A stretch of 64,000 nt of DNA from JAOPZW01 sp963788935 (GCA_963788935.1 CAWBIM010000016.1:620001-684000), one strand, 5' to 3'. Shown: positions 8,165-16,374, counted from the stretch's first letter. Notes: a model not told the origin generated them from the letters alone. Made by a program: numbers and translations.

Positions 8165-9775
8165 CTACTCGGGGACGTGGATGACCGTCGGCCGGTCGGC
8201 CGCGAACGCGCGCTCGAGCGCGTCGTCGAGCTCGGCCCGCGTCTGTGCGCGCACGCCGTGACAGCCGAGCGACCGGCCGAGCGCCGCGAAGTCGGGCGAG
8301 TCGAAGTCGACGCCCAGCGCGGGGTCGCCGCGCTCGGCCATCTCCTTGCGGATCTCGCCGTAGCCGCCGTTGTCGACGACGACCACGGGCAGCGCGACGC
8401 GCTCCTGGGCGCCGGCCGCGAGCTCGCCGACCGTGAACATCAGGCCGCCGTCGCCGCTGAGGGCGAGGACGCGGGCGTGCGGCCGCCCGACCTTCGCGCC
8501 GATCCCCGCCGGGACCGCGTAGCCGAGCGTGCCGTAGCCCGTGGGGAAGAGGAACGAGCGCGGGTGGTAGGCGGGGACGTTGCCGAGCGCGCCGAAGTAG
8601 CCGACCATCGCGTTGTCGGCGACGACGATCCCGTCACGCCCGAGCGCCGCGGTCATGCTCTCGAGCAGGTCCGTCCACCGGTGCGCCTCCTCGCGGACCT
8701 GCGCGCGGAACGCGTCGCGCAGCCCGGCGGCGCGCTCGACCCCGGGCGCGTCGCGGTCGGCGGGGTCGAAGCCGGCCCCGGCCCCGAGCTCGTCGAGCAG
8801 CGCGCCGAGCGCCAGCGTGGCGTCGGCGATCACGCTGACGACCGGCACGGCGTTCGTGACCGCCTGCGCCGGGTCGACGTCGATGCGCACGGCCTTGCCC
8901 GCGAGGTCGAGCGGCCCCCACCAGAGGTCGGACGGGCCGAGCTCGCTGCCGACGACGAGGACCGCGTCGCTGGCGTCCACGAGCTCGCGCACGGCGCGGG
9001 CCGCGTAGCCCGCCCCGACGCTCAGCGGGTGGTCCTCGGGCATCGTCCCCTTGCCGTTGATCGAGCACACGACCGGCGCGCCGAGCCGCTCGGCGACGAG
9101 GCGCAGCTCGACCGCGGCGGTGCTCGCGCCGCCGCCCGCGAGGATCGCGGGGCGCCGGGCGCGGGCGAGGAACGCCGCGGCGGCGTCGACGGCGGCGGGC
9201 GTGGGCGCGAGGACGGGCGGCGGCGCGGCGACCGCGGCCTGCACCGTGCCCTCCTCGGCCAGGAGGTCGAGCGGGACCTCGATCACGACCGGGCGCGGGC
9301 GGCCGGTCGCCATGCGCCCGAAGGCCTGCGCGACCGCGACCGGGATCTCGGCCACGCTCGTCACACGATGGGCGTAGGCGACGACGCCGTCGAGCGCGCC
9401 GACGAGGTTCTTCGTCTCGTGCAGCTCGCCGTTGCCCAGCCCGGGCGCGCGCAGCGGCATCCCGGCGGCGACGAGCAGCACCGGGATCGAGTCCGAGTAG
9501 GACTGGCCGAGGGCGGTCGCGGCGTTGAGGACGGCGGGACCGGATGTCGTGACGCACACCCCGACGCGCCCGGTGACGCGGCTGTAGCCGTCGGCGGCGA
9601 AGGCGGCGCCCTGCTCGTGGCGCGGGCTGAGGTGGCGGATCCCGGCGGCGCCGAGACCGGCGTAGATCTCGAGGTTGTGCGTGCCCGGGATGCCCCAGAC
9701 GACCTGGACGCCGTGGGCGGCGAGCGCGTCGGCGACCGCCCGGCCGCCGGTGGTGGTGGTCGCGACGGCGGTCAT
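8165..9775 (-). CDS. Thiamine-diphosphate-dependent decarboxylase (acetolactate synthase-like; possibly 2-ketoarginine decarboxylase, AruI type)
   Basis: This 536-residue protein has the three domains of the TPP enzyme family: a pyrimidine-binding domain with the activating glutamate in RHEQGAAFAADGYSRV (near residue 60), a central DHS-like domain, and a C-terminal pyrophosphate-binding domain with GDGGLMFTVGEL...NGGYG (near residues 438-470). The N-terminal pattern (WGIPGTHNLEIYAGL, SPRHEQGAAF, ALGQSYSDSIP, ELHETKN) is the one I associate with 5-guanidino-2-oxopentanoate decarboxylase (AruI) rather than true acetolactate synthase; this is recall, not a search. Its ATG overlaps the stop of the upstream aminotransferase (ATGA), so translation is coupled. 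Aminotransferase plus ketoacid decarboxylase fits an arginine- or other amino-acid-transamination route. Confidence 0.75.
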   Translation of the reverse strand: MTAVATTTTGGRAVADALAAHGVQVVWGIPGTHNLEIYAGLGAAGIRHLSPRHEQGAAFAADGYSRVTGRVGVCVTTSGPAVLNAATALGQSYSDSIPVLLVAAGMPLRAPGLGNGELHETKNLVGALDGVVAYAHRVTSVAEIPVAVAQAFGRMATGRPRPVVIEVPLDLLAEEGTVQAAVAAPPPVLAPTPAAVDAAAAFLARARRPAILAGGGASTAAVELRLVAERLGAPVVCSINGKGTMPEDHPLSVGAGYAARAVRELVDASDAVLVVGSELGPSDLWWGPLDLAGKAVRIDVDPAQAVTNAVPVVSVIADATLALGALLDELGAGAGFDPADRDAPGVERAAGLRDAFRAQVREEAHRWTDLLESMTAALGRDGIVVADNAMVGYFGALGNVPAYHPRSFLFPTGYGTLGYAVPAGIGAKVGRPHARVLALSGDGGLMFTVGELAAGAQERVALPVVVVDNGGYGEIRKEMAERGDPALGVDFDSPDFAALGRSLGCHGVRAQTRAELDDALERAFAADRPTVIHVPE

Positions 9776-10905
9776 GACACCACCCCCGCCCCGGCGCCGA
9801 GCAGCTCGTCGCGCGTCTCGAGCAGCGCCGCCGCGGCCCGGTCCATGACGTCGTCGGGCGCGACCGTGATCCGCGCCCAGCCCGGCAGGCCGAGCTCCGA
9901 CCCCGGGCGGATCAGCACGCCGCGGCGGACGAGCGCCTCCGCGAGCTCGACGTCGTCGGCGCCGCCGAGCTCGACGAGGACGAAGTTCGCCGACGACGGC
10001 ACCGGCGCCATGCCGCCGGCGACGAGCGCGCGGCTGAGGCGCTCGCGGGCGCGGGCCGCGAGGTCGCGACGCTCGGCCACCTCGCGCTCGCGGCCGAGGC
10101 TCGCGACCCCGGCGGCGAGCGCCGCGCGGTTGACGTTGAACGGCTCCTGCACGCTGTTGAGGTAGCGCACGAGGTCCGGGTCGGCGAGCAGGTAGCCCAG
10201 CCGCAGCCCGGCGAGGCCGAAGATCTTCGAGAACGTGCGCAGGACGACGACGCGGCGCCCGGCGGCGACGTCGTCCTCGCGCCGCACGCGCTCGGCCGGG
10301 GCGACGTAGTCCATGTAGGCCTCGTCGGCGACCACGACGCAGTCCGGGCCGACGGCGTCCAGGAACGCCCGCCACTCGTCGGCGCCGAGCCGCAGGCCCG
10401 TCGGGTTGTTCGGGTCGCAGATCCACACGAGCTTCGCGCCGGTCGTCCGCACGGCGGCGGCGATCGCCTCGAGGTCGAGCCGCAGCTCGGGCGAGCCGAC
10501 GCGCTCGACCCGCGCGCCCGCGACGCGGCAGGCCTGCGCGTACAGGCCGTAGGTCGGGGCGGGGACGACGACGGTGTCGCCGGGGCTGACGAACGCGTTG
10601 ACGAGCGTCAGGATCAGCGCCTGGATGCCGTGGCCGGGCAGCACCTGGCCGGGCTGCGCGCCGGTGTCGGCCGCGATCGCCTCGCGCAGGGTGTTGAAGG
10701 CGTGCTCGGGATAGGCCCAGGTCTGGTCGAGCGCGCCGGCGGTCGCGTCGAGCACGCCGGGCAGCGGGCCCCACAGGCCCTCGTTCCAGTTGAGCTTGTC
10801 GACGGTGCTCAGGCCGTGGCGGGCCATGAGCTCGTCGAGCGGCTCGCCCGGCTCGTAGGCGCCGATCTCGCGCAGGGGCGGGCGGAGGAGGTTCTCCCAG
10901 GTCAT
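9772..10905 (-). CDS. Class I/II PLP-dependent aminotransferase (HisC-like)
   Basis: The 377-residue fold-type I aminotransferase shows the substrate-phosphate region NPTG (CDPNNPTGL), DEAYMDY, and the PLP lysine in RTFSKIFGLAGLRLGY near residue 229, followed by the C-terminal Arg region (GWARITV). It resembles histidinol-phosphate aminotransferase-like enzymes, which include several amino acid:2-oxoacid transaminases. It overlaps the upstream TetR gene (ATGA at 10905-10902) and the downstream TPP decarboxylase (ATGA at 9775-9772), giving a three-gene operon. The likely job is to make the 2-oxo acid that the TPP enzyme decarboxylates. There is no his operon around it, which argues against a role in histidine synthesis. 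Confidence 0.8.
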   Translation of the reverse strand: MTWENLLRPPLREIGAYEPGEPLDELMARHGLSTVDKLNWNEGLWGPLPGVLDATAGALDQTWAYPEHAFNTLREAIAADTGAQPGQVLPGHGIQALILTLVNAFVSPGDTVVVPAPTYGLYAQACRVAGARVERVGSPELRLDLEAIAAAVRTTGAKLVWICDPNNPTGLRLGADEWRAFLDAVGPDCVVVADEAYMDYVAPAERVRREDDVAAGRRVVVLRTFSKIFGLAGLRLGYLLADPDLVRYLNSVQEPFNVNRAALAAGVASLGREREVAERRDLAARARERLSRALVAGGMAPVPSSANFVLVELGGADDVELAEALVRRGVLIRPGSELGLPGWARITVAPDDVMDRAAAALLETRDELLGAGAGVVS

Positions 10906-11594
10906 GTGCCGTCTCCGGGGTCGGTCAGGGTGGCGGGCGGGATGCCGAGCTGGTCGGCGGCGAAGGCGACGATGCGCTCGTGCATGCGCTCGGGCGAGGT
11001 CCAGCGGTAGCCGAGCGCGGTCTCGAAGCCGACGCCGTCGACGAAGGCGACGATGCGCTCGGCGACCTCGTCGGGGTCGGTCGCGGGGGCGAACTCGCCC
11101 GACGCGGCCCCGCGGCGCACGGCGTCGTGGAAGTAGCCGCGCCACTGGCTGGAGATCGCCTCGCAGCGGGCGAGGAGGTCGGGCTGGTGCAGGACGCGCA
11201 GCCAGAGCTCGATCCACAGGACGTACTCGTCGCGCGCGGGCCCGGGGTACGGGACCGAGACGGCGAGCAGCCGCGCGAGCCGGGCGGCCGCGTCGTCGTC
11301 GGCCGGCGCGTCCTCGATGCGCGCGAAGAGCCGGCCCGAGGCCCACGTCAGCGCCGCGATCAGGACCTCGTCCTTCGTCTCGAAGTAGTAGTGGACGGTG
11401 CCGGTCGAGACGCCCGCGGCCCGGGCGATGTCGGCGATGCGCGTCGCGGGGAAGCCGCGGTCGAGGATCGCGACGCACGCGGCCTCGAGGATCTGCTCGA
11501 GGCGCTCGGGGCGGCGCGGGTCGTGGCCCGGCGGGCGGCCGGGGCCGCGGCGGTGGGAGGTGTCGCGGGTGGGGGCGGAGGCGCGGGTCGGCAC
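10902..11594 (-). CDS. TetR/AcrR-family transcriptional regulator, first gene of the aminotransferase operon
   Basis: The 230-residue protein has the TetR HTH near residues 30-75 (RIADIARAAGVSTGTVHYYF is the recognition region) and a C-terminal ligand domain of the TetR_C type. The start is taken as GTG 11594. A basic, proline-rich N-terminal extension of about 30 residues precedes the HTH. A perfect palindrome TGACGCGTCA (11613-11622) lies 19 bp upstream and is a good autoregulatory operator. The gene is co-transcribed with the aminotransferase and TPP decarboxylase (ATGA overlaps), so it probably represses its own operon until an amino acid or a derived ketoacid is present. Confidence 0.85.
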   Translation of the reverse strand: MPTRASAPTRDTSHRRGPGRPPGHDPRRPERLEQILEAACVAILDRGFPATRIADIARAAGVSTGTVHYYFETKDEVLIAALTWASGRLFARIEDAPADDDAAARLARLLAVSVPYPGPARDEYVLWIELWLRVLHQPDLLARCEAISSQWRGYFHDAVRRGAASGEFAPATDPDEVAERIVAFVDGVGFETALGYRWTSPERMHERIVAFAADQLGIPPATLTDPGDGT

Positions 11595-11612
11595 GGTCCC
11601 GACGACTCTAAC

Positions 11613-11622
11613 TGACGCGTCA
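11613..11622. promoter_or_regulatory. Palindromic operator (TGACGCGTCA) of the TetR-aminotransferase-decarboxylase operon
   Basis: This perfect 10-bp palindrome sits in an unusually A/T-rich patch (11601-11635) directly upstream of the TetR start. Its TGAC...GTCA form matches operators of several actinobacterial TetR proteins. It also lies upstream of the divergent NAD kinase gene. Confidence 0.55.
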
Positions 11623-11744
11623 ATCAAATTATCGACAGCGCGTCCGACGCTGCGTGCGCGACGATATGCGCGTGACGACCCTTCCCTCAGACCGACGCCG
11701 ACGGCGCGGGCCCGGCTCTCGCCCTCCGGCGCCTCGGCCTCGTC

Positions 11745-12593
11745 GTGCACCCCAAGCGCGAGATCGACGGCGCGCTCGACCGGATCCGCGCGTGGACCGC
11801 CGAGCACGGCGCGGAGCTCGTGCAGATCCGGGTCGGCGACCACGACCGGGTCGTCGCCGACGCCGGCGACGCCGCCTCGTGCGACCTCGTGCTCGCCATC
11901 GGGGGCGACGGCACGACGCTCCACGCGCTGCACGCCGCGGCGGAGCACGACCGCGCGGTGCTCGGCGTCGCGTGCGGGAGCCTCGGCGCGCTGACGGCGG
12001 TGGCGGCGAGCGAGTTGAGCGACGCGCTCGACCGCGTCGCGGCGGGTGAGTGGTCGCCGCGGCGGCTGCCGGGGGTCCGGCTCGTCGACGGCGACGGGAC
12101 GACGCGCGTGGCGCTCAACGACGTCGTCGTCGTGCGCAAGGGCGCCGGGCAGGTCGCCGTCGAGATCCGGGTCGACGGCGAGGTCTACGTCCGCTACGCG
12201 GGCGACGGGATCGTCGTGGCGACGCCGGTCGGCTCGAGCGCGTACACCCTCGCGGCCGGCGGGCCGATCCTGGCGGGGAGCAGCGACGGCCTCGTCGTGA
12301 CCCCGATCGCCGCGCACGGCGGCTGCACGCCGCCCCTGGTCGTCGGGCCGGGATCGGAGATCGAACTGGACATCGAGCCGGGCTACGGCGGGGCGCGGCT
12401 CGAGTTCGACGGGCAGATCGAGGACGAGCAGCCCGACGAGCTGCGCCTCGCGCGGGTCGAGGAGCACGCGACGCTCGTCGCGCTCGGCGACGCCGAGGCG
12501 CTGATCGCCGGCCTGCGCCGCCGGCGGATCCTCATCGACAGCCCGCGGGTGCTCGCGCGCGAGGACCGCAAGCGGCTCGGCGACTCGTCGTAG
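11745..12593 (+). CDS. nadK: NAD kinase (ATP-NAD kinase, NadK-like); N-terminus uncertain
   Basis: NadK phosphorylates NAD to NADP in the cytoplasm. The GGDGT motif (AIGGDGTTLHAL) is near residue 54, the C-terminal domain carries NDVVV and the GIVVATPVGSSAYTLAAGGPI segment, and PLVVGPGSEIELD follows. GTG 11745 is the only start codon in this frame, but the family-specific first strand (LRRLGLVV) is encoded just upstream of it, from about 11720. The real start is therefore probably farther upstream, for example the GTG at 11672, with a frameshift between them. The annotated 282 residues are slightly short of the usual NadK length. The gene stands alone, divergent from the TetR operon. Confidence 0.85.
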   Translation: MHPKREIDGALDRIRAWTAEHGAELVQIRVGDHDRVVADAGDAASCDLVLAIGGDGTTLHALHAAAEHDRAVLGVACGSLGALTAVAASELSDALDRVAAGEWSPRRLPGVRLVDGDGTTRVALNDVVVVRKGAGQVAVEIRVDGEVYVRYAGDGIVVATPVGSSAYTLAAGGPILAGSSDGLVVTPIAAHGGCTPPLVVGPGSEIELDIEPGYGGARLEFDGQIEDEQPDELRLARVEEHATLVALGDAEALIAGLRRRRILIDSPRVLAREDRKRLGDSS

Positions 12594-12660
12594 CCGTCGT
12601 CGCCGCGCCCGGCCGCGTGGCGGTTCGGTGAAGCGGCGCGGAGGCGCGCCCGCGGCGTCG

Positions 12661-12666
12661 TACCGT
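12661..12666 (+). promoter_or_regulatory. Putative -10 box (TACCGT) of a leaderless transcript
   Basis: TACCGT ends exactly 6 nt before ATG 12673. The same hexamer at exactly the same distance precedes ATG 26893. This spacing puts the transcription start on the A of the start codon. Confidence 0.5.
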
Positions 12667-12672
12667 GGAGGC

Positions 12673-13467
12673 ATGGCAGCGGGAACGACGGAAGGGCGGT
12701 GGGTCGACCTCGACGGCGCCGCGAACGTGCGCGACCTCGGCGGGCTCGAGGTCGCCGGCGGCGGGCAGACCGCGGCGGGCGTCATGCTCCGCTCGGACAA
12801 CCTCCAGGGCCTGAGCGACGACGACGTCGCCCGCCTGGTCGAGGACCTCGGCGTGCGCGTGGTGATCGACCTGCGCACCGGCGCCGAGGTCGAGCTCGAG
12901 GGCCCCGGCCCGCTCGTGGCCGACGGGCGCGTCGACGTCCGCCACCGCTCGCTGTACCCCGAGTCGGGCCGCCGGACCGACGTCTCGGTCGACGAGGTCC
13001 TGCCCTGGCAGCAGGCGCCGCTCGACGGCCACGACGAGGAGAGCCCGGCGGTCCGCTCCTACCTGAGCTACCTGCGCGACCGGCCGGACTCGGTCGTCGC
13101 CGCGCTGTGCGACGTCGCCCACGGCGACGGCGCCGCGGTCGTGCACTGCGCGGCGGGCAAGGACCGCACGGGCGTCGTCTGCGCCTTCGCGCTGGCGGCC
13201 GTCGGCGTGCCGCGCGACGCGATCGTCGCCGACTACGTCGCGACGGCCGACCGCCTCGGGCCGCTGCTCGCGCGGCTGCGCTCGTCGCCGACGTACGCCG
13301 AGGACATCGGCGACCGGCCCGACGACTCGCACCGTCCGCGGGCGGAGACGATGCGCCGCTTCCTCGCCGTGGTCGACGAGCGCCACGGCGGCGTGGCCGC
13401 CTGGCTCGAGGCGCACGGCTTCGGGCCCGAGGACGCCGCCGCGCTGCGCGCCCGCTTCGTCGCCTGA
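12673..13467 (+). CDS. Tyrosine-protein phosphatase (dual-specificity-like, IphP/Siw14 type)
   Basis: The protein has the Cx5R phosphatase loop HCAAGKDRTG near residue 157, with the general acid aspartate probably upstream in the SLYPESG-DVSVDE region. The N-terminal ANVRDLGG motif is typical of the Tyr_phosphatase_3 (IphP/LipA) family. Such enzymes dephosphorylate phosphotyrosine, other phosphoproteins or phosphoinositides; some are secreted virulence factors, but no signal peptide is present here. Start ATG 12673 is preferred over the upstream in-frame ATG 12628 because of the TACCGT box at 12661 and because the family begins at about this point. 264 residues. Confidence 0.85.
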   Translation: MAAGTTEGRWVDLDGAANVRDLGGLEVAGGGQTAAGVMLRSDNLQGLSDDDVARLVEDLGVRVVIDLRTGAEVELEGPGPLVADGRVDVRHRSLYPESGRRTDVSVDEVLPWQQAPLDGHDEESPAVRSYLSYLRDRPDSVVAALCDVAHGDGAAVVHCAAGKDRTGVVCAFALAAVGVPRDAIVADYVATADRLGPLLARLRSSPTYAEDIGDRPDDSHRPRAETMRRFLAVVDERHGGVAAWLEAHGFGPEDAAALRARFVA

Positions 13468-13482
13468 GCCGGCCGCCTTCGG

Positions 13483-13791
13483 TCAGCGCGCCGCCGGCGG
13501 CACGTCGCGGACCGCGGCCGCGAACCGGGCGACCTCCTCGCGCTCCCAGCGCAGGTGGCGCCGCTCGGTCGACGGCGGGTCGTGGGCGAGCGAGTTGCCC
13601 GGCCGGCGCTCCGTCACCGGCCGGATCGGACGCCGTTCGAACCCGCCGCCGCAGTTCGGGCAGACGTTCTGCAGCAGCGTCGCCACGCAGTCGGCGCAGA
13701 ACGTGCACTCGTAGGTACAGATGCGCGCGTCCGGGCTGTCCGGCGGCAGGTCGCGGTCGCAGGCCTCGCAGTTCGGGCGCAGCTCGAGCAC
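13483..13791 (-). CDS. DUF1272 zinc-ribbon protein
   Basis: This 102-residue protein belongs to DUF1272: it begins with LELRPNCEACDRDLPPDS and carries CTYECTFCADCV and CPNCGGGFERRP. These make about four CxxC-like cysteine pairs that should bind one or two zinc ions. Its function is unknown. The C-terminal 30 residues beyond the usual DUF1272 end are charged and unstructured. It starts at GTG 13791, 3 nt after the stop of the polysaccharide-deacetylase-like gene, so the two form an operon. Confidence 0.8.
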   Translation of the reverse strand: MLELRPNCEACDRDLPPDSPDARICTYECTFCADCVATLLQNVCPNCGGGFERRPIRPVTERRPGNSLAHDPPSTERRHLRWEREEVARFAAAVRDVPPAAR

Positions 13792-13794
13792 GTC

Positions 13795-14677
13795 TCAGCC
13801 GCCGCGCGGGTTGCGGCGCAGGTGGTCCTCGGCGATCTCGTCGAACGTCACCCAGCGCACGCCCTCGTGGGCGTTGATGTGCTCGATGATCCGCTCGTGG
13901 GCGAGCAGCACCTGCGGGCGGCCGCTCACGTCGGGGTGGATCGTCATCGTGAAGATCGCGTAGTCGTGCTCGCGGTGGACCCAGTCGAACTGGTCGATCC
14001 ACATCTGCTCGATGTCCCGCGGGCTGACGAAGCCGTGGCTGTTGGGGACCTTCTTCATGAACAGCATCGGCGGGCAGGTCGTCGAGGTACCAGTTGGCCG
14101 GGATCTCGACGAGGTCGGTCTCCTCGCCGCGCACGAGCGGCTTCATCCACTCCTCGGCCGGCTTGCCGTAGTCGATCTTCGTCCACTCGTCGCCCACGCG
14201 GACGTAGTACGGGTGGAAGTCGTCGTGCATGAGGCTGTGGTCGTACTTGATGCCGTTCTCGAGCAGCAGGCGGTTCGTGATGTTCGAGAACTCCCACCAC
14301 GGAGCGACGTAGCCGGTCGGCCTCTTCCCCGACAGGCCCTCGACGAGGTCGATCGAGTGCAGCAGGACGGCCGTCTCCTGCTCCTCGGTCATCGCGATCG
14401 GGTTCTCGTGCGAGTAGCCGTGGACGCCGATCTCGTGCCCGGCGTCGGCGACGGCCTTCATCTGCTCGGGGAACGTCTCGACCGAGTGGCCGGGGATGAA
14501 CCACGTCGTGGTCATGTCGTACTTCTCGAAGAGCTTCAGCAGCCGCGGGCTGCCGACCTCGCCGGCGAACAGGCCGCGCGAGATGTCGTCGGGCGAGTCC
14601 TCGCCCGCATAGGAGCCGAGCCATCCGGCAACCGCGTCGACGTCGACCCCGTACGCGCAGAGGATCTCCTTGGCCAT
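13795..14677 (-). CDS. Polysaccharide deacetylase family hydrolase (HP0310/PuuE-like; frameshift near 14075)
   Basis: This NodB-fold hydrolase is of the branch that contains H. pylori HP0310, cyclic imide hydrolase and allantoinase PuuE, not the secreted chitin deacetylases: it has no signal peptide and begins AYGVDVDAVAGWLGSYAGED. Metal ligands are visible as GVDVD near the start and HGYSHENP near residue 95, and the APWWEFS segment follows. The start is ATG 14677 with a GAAGGAGAG ribosome binding site. One extra base near 14070-14080 separates the first part (to YLDDLP) from the rest (MLFMKKVPNSHG to the stop at 13795); without it the protein would be about 293 residues, the normal family length. 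Its neighbours, a COG0523 metal-delivery GTPase and a zinc-ribbon protein, fit a metal-dependent amide hydrolase. Confidence 0.85.
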
Positions 14678-14739
14678 GGCGTGTGCTCTCCTTCGGTCGC
14701 TCGGCGGGCGGGCGGGTTGAATTTGCGAACCTCCTACCC

Positions 14740-15030
14740 ATGTGCCCCCTGTGCGGAGCGCTCCTGACCGAGCACTGGTCCGACCCCGAGGACGGCGGCG
14801 CGCGGCGCGGGCGGGTGATGCGCACGCGGATCGTCCGGCGGGTGCTCGCCGGGTTCGGGGTGACGCTCAGCGACTGGGGCGGGACGGCCTACGTCCTGCA
14901 CGACGGCAAGGGTCGCGCCGAGGTCGTCCACGACCTCACGACGCTGTGGGGCGAGGCCGAGCGGCTTGCCGGCCGCCCGCTCGACCCGCTCGACCCGGCG
15001 CTCGTCGCCGCCCTGCGCCGCGATGCCTGA
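14740..15030 (+). CDS. Small protein with N-terminal CPLCG motif, coupled to COG0523 GTPase
   Basis: The 96-residue protein begins MCPLCGALLTEHW and has a conserved-looking core with DWGG, YVLHDGKGR and EVVHDLTTLW, ending PLDPLDPALVAAL. I recall similar small proteins beside CobW-family genes but know of no assigned function. The CxxC at the very N-terminus could bind metal. Its stop overlaps the start of the GTPase gene by 8 nt (ATGCCTGA), which implies coupled translation. It is divergent from the deacetylase-like hydrolase, with 62 bp between the starts. Confidence 0.7.
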   Translation: MCPLCGALLTEHWSDPEDGGARRGRVMRTRIVRRVLAGFGVTLSDWGGTAYVLHDGKGRAEVVHDLTTLWGEAERLAGRPLDPLDPALVAALRRDA

Positions 15031-16006
15031 CCGGCTGCCGGTCGTCCTCGTCACGGGCTTCCTCGGCAGCGGCAAGACGACGCTGATCTCGGCGCTGCTC
15101 GCGCACCCGGACATGGGGGAGACGGTCGTGCTCGTCAACGAGCTCGGCGAGATCGCGATCGACCACCACCTCGTCCGCCGGGTCGACGAGCGCACGGTGG
15201 TCCTCGACAGCGGCTGCGTCTGCTGCACGCTGCGCGGCGACCTCCGCGACGAGCTGCGCGACGTGCTCGACCGCCGCGCGCGCGGCGAGCTCGGGGTCGT
15301 CCGCCGCGTCGTCGTCGAGACCACGGGCGTGGCCGACCCGGCGCCGGTGCTGTCGACGCTCGTCGGCGAGCCCGTGCTCCGCCACCACTTCGTCGCGGAG
15401 GCGGTCGTGACGACCGTCGACGCCGTGAGCGGGCTGTCGACGCTCGACCGCCACGCCGAGGCGGTCAAGCAGGCCGCGGTGGCCGACACGCTCGTCGTGA
15501 CGAAGGCCGACACCGCCGCGCCCGCGGACGTCGCGGCGCTCGAGGCCCGCCTGCGCGCGCTGAACCCGGTCGCCCCGATCCGGCGGGTGTCGTTCGGCGC
15601 GATCGCCCCGGACGTCCTGCTCGGGGCGCGGGCGCGGCCTGAGCCGCGGGCGGTCGTGCCGTCGGTCTCGGGGGCCGACGACCACGGCCACCACGCCGGC
15701 GACATCCGCTCCTTCACGCTCGTGCGCGACGAGCCGCTCGACTGGGACGCGTTCGCGGTGTGGCTGACGATGCTCCTGCACAGCCGCGGGCTCGACGTCC
15801 TGCGGGTCAAGGGCCTCCTCGACGTCGGCGAGCCCGGCCCGGTCGTCCTCGACGGCGTCCAGCACGTCGTCCACCGCCCCCGCCACCTGCCGGCCTGGCC
15901 CGACGCCGACCACCGGACCCGCATCGTCTTCATCACCCGCGGGATCGAGCGCGACGCGGTGCTCGCGTCGCTGGAGGCGTTCGTGGGGGTGGGCGCGGCG
16001 GTGTAG
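15023..16006 (+). CDS. COG0523 (CobW/ZNG) metal-chaperone GTPase
   Basis: G3E-family GTPases of this type insert or deliver metal (Zn, Co, Ni) to target enzymes. The 327-residue protein shows the P-loop GFLGSGKTTL at residues 8-17, the E(L/I)GE segment VNELGEIAID, the hallmark CxCC metal site in SGCVCCTLRGDL near residue 65, the NKxD-type TKAD, and a CobW_C domain at the C-terminus. A histidine-rich DDHGHHAGD linker near residue 218 is also typical. It is translationally coupled to the small CPLCG protein and lies beside a metal-dependent NodB-fold hydrolase, so that enzyme is the obvious client candidate (inference). Confidence 0.9.
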   Translation: MPDRLPVVLVTGFLGSGKTTLISALLAHPDMGETVVLVNELGEIAIDHHLVRRVDERTVVLDSGCVCCTLRGDLRDELRDVLDRRARGELGVVRRVVVETTGVADPAPVLSTLVGEPVLRHHFVAEAVVTTVDAVSGLSTLDRHAEAVKQAAVADTLVVTKADTAAPADVAALEARLRALNPVAPIRRVSFGAIAPDVLLGARARPEPRAVVPSVSGADDHGHHAGDIRSFTLVRDEPLDWDAFAVWLTMLLHSRGLDVLRVKGLLDVGEPGPVVLDGVQHVVHRPRHLPAWPDADHRTRIVFITRGIERDAVLASLEAFVGVGAAV

Positions 16007-16184
16007 GCGTCGTCGTCGGGCGGTGGCGTCCCGCTCCGGCGCTGGTGGTGCCTCGCGCGTTCGCGGACGGCGCGGCGAGGGGAGGCGAGCGGGGCGCACG
16101 GGCGCTTGGCGCCGGCGCGCGGGGTTCACGGGCTGCTGACGATCGAGACGTGGATTCGCCGCACGCATGGCGGAGAAATGATGT

Positions 16185-16205
16185 CTCGATTCGAGCATCG
16201 GTCCG
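16185..16205. repeat. 21-bp direct repeat, copy 1
   Basis: Begins CTCGATTCGAGCATCGG and continues TCCG. It is identical to 16293-16313 and is the left copy, in the gap between the COG0523 gene and the penicillin-binding protein gene. Confidence 0.85.
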
Positions 16206-16292
16206 CCGGCGCAGATCGCCGCGAGTCCCGGGCGGAGGTGAGCTCAAGCGACGAGAGGAACATCTGCTCCCTATTGCGGAGGAGACGTTCCC

Positions 16293-16313
16293 CTCGATTC
16301 GAGCATCGGTCCG
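16293..16313. repeat. 21-bp direct repeat, copy 2
   Basis: Identical 21 nt to 16185-16205, offset 108 bp. The flanks also share short GGAGA-containing stretches, so the repeated unit may once have been longer. Confidence 0.85.
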
Positions 16314-16374
16314 TTCGCGCCGATGCGCCGTCGAGGCGCCCGGCCGACGCGACCGCCGCCACGCGCGCAGCCCC

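Larger units (their letters stand above)
16007..16374. other. 368-bp gene-free stretch with a 21-bp direct repeat
   Basis: No coding region is supported. The segment 16140-16320 is visibly less GC-rich than its surroundings and contains two identical 21-nt copies (16185-16205 and 16293-16313), 108 bp apart. The left part (16007-16140) is GC-rich and looks like degraded or non-coding sequence. No hairpin with a T-run was found. Confidence 0.5.

Noticed and set aside
16126..16362. Small minus-strand reading frame spanning the 21-bp repeats (repeated peptide DRCSNR)
   Set aside because: No ribosome binding site, odd amino acid composition, and the repeat is exact at DNA level beyond what the peptide would need; treated as non-coding repeat.
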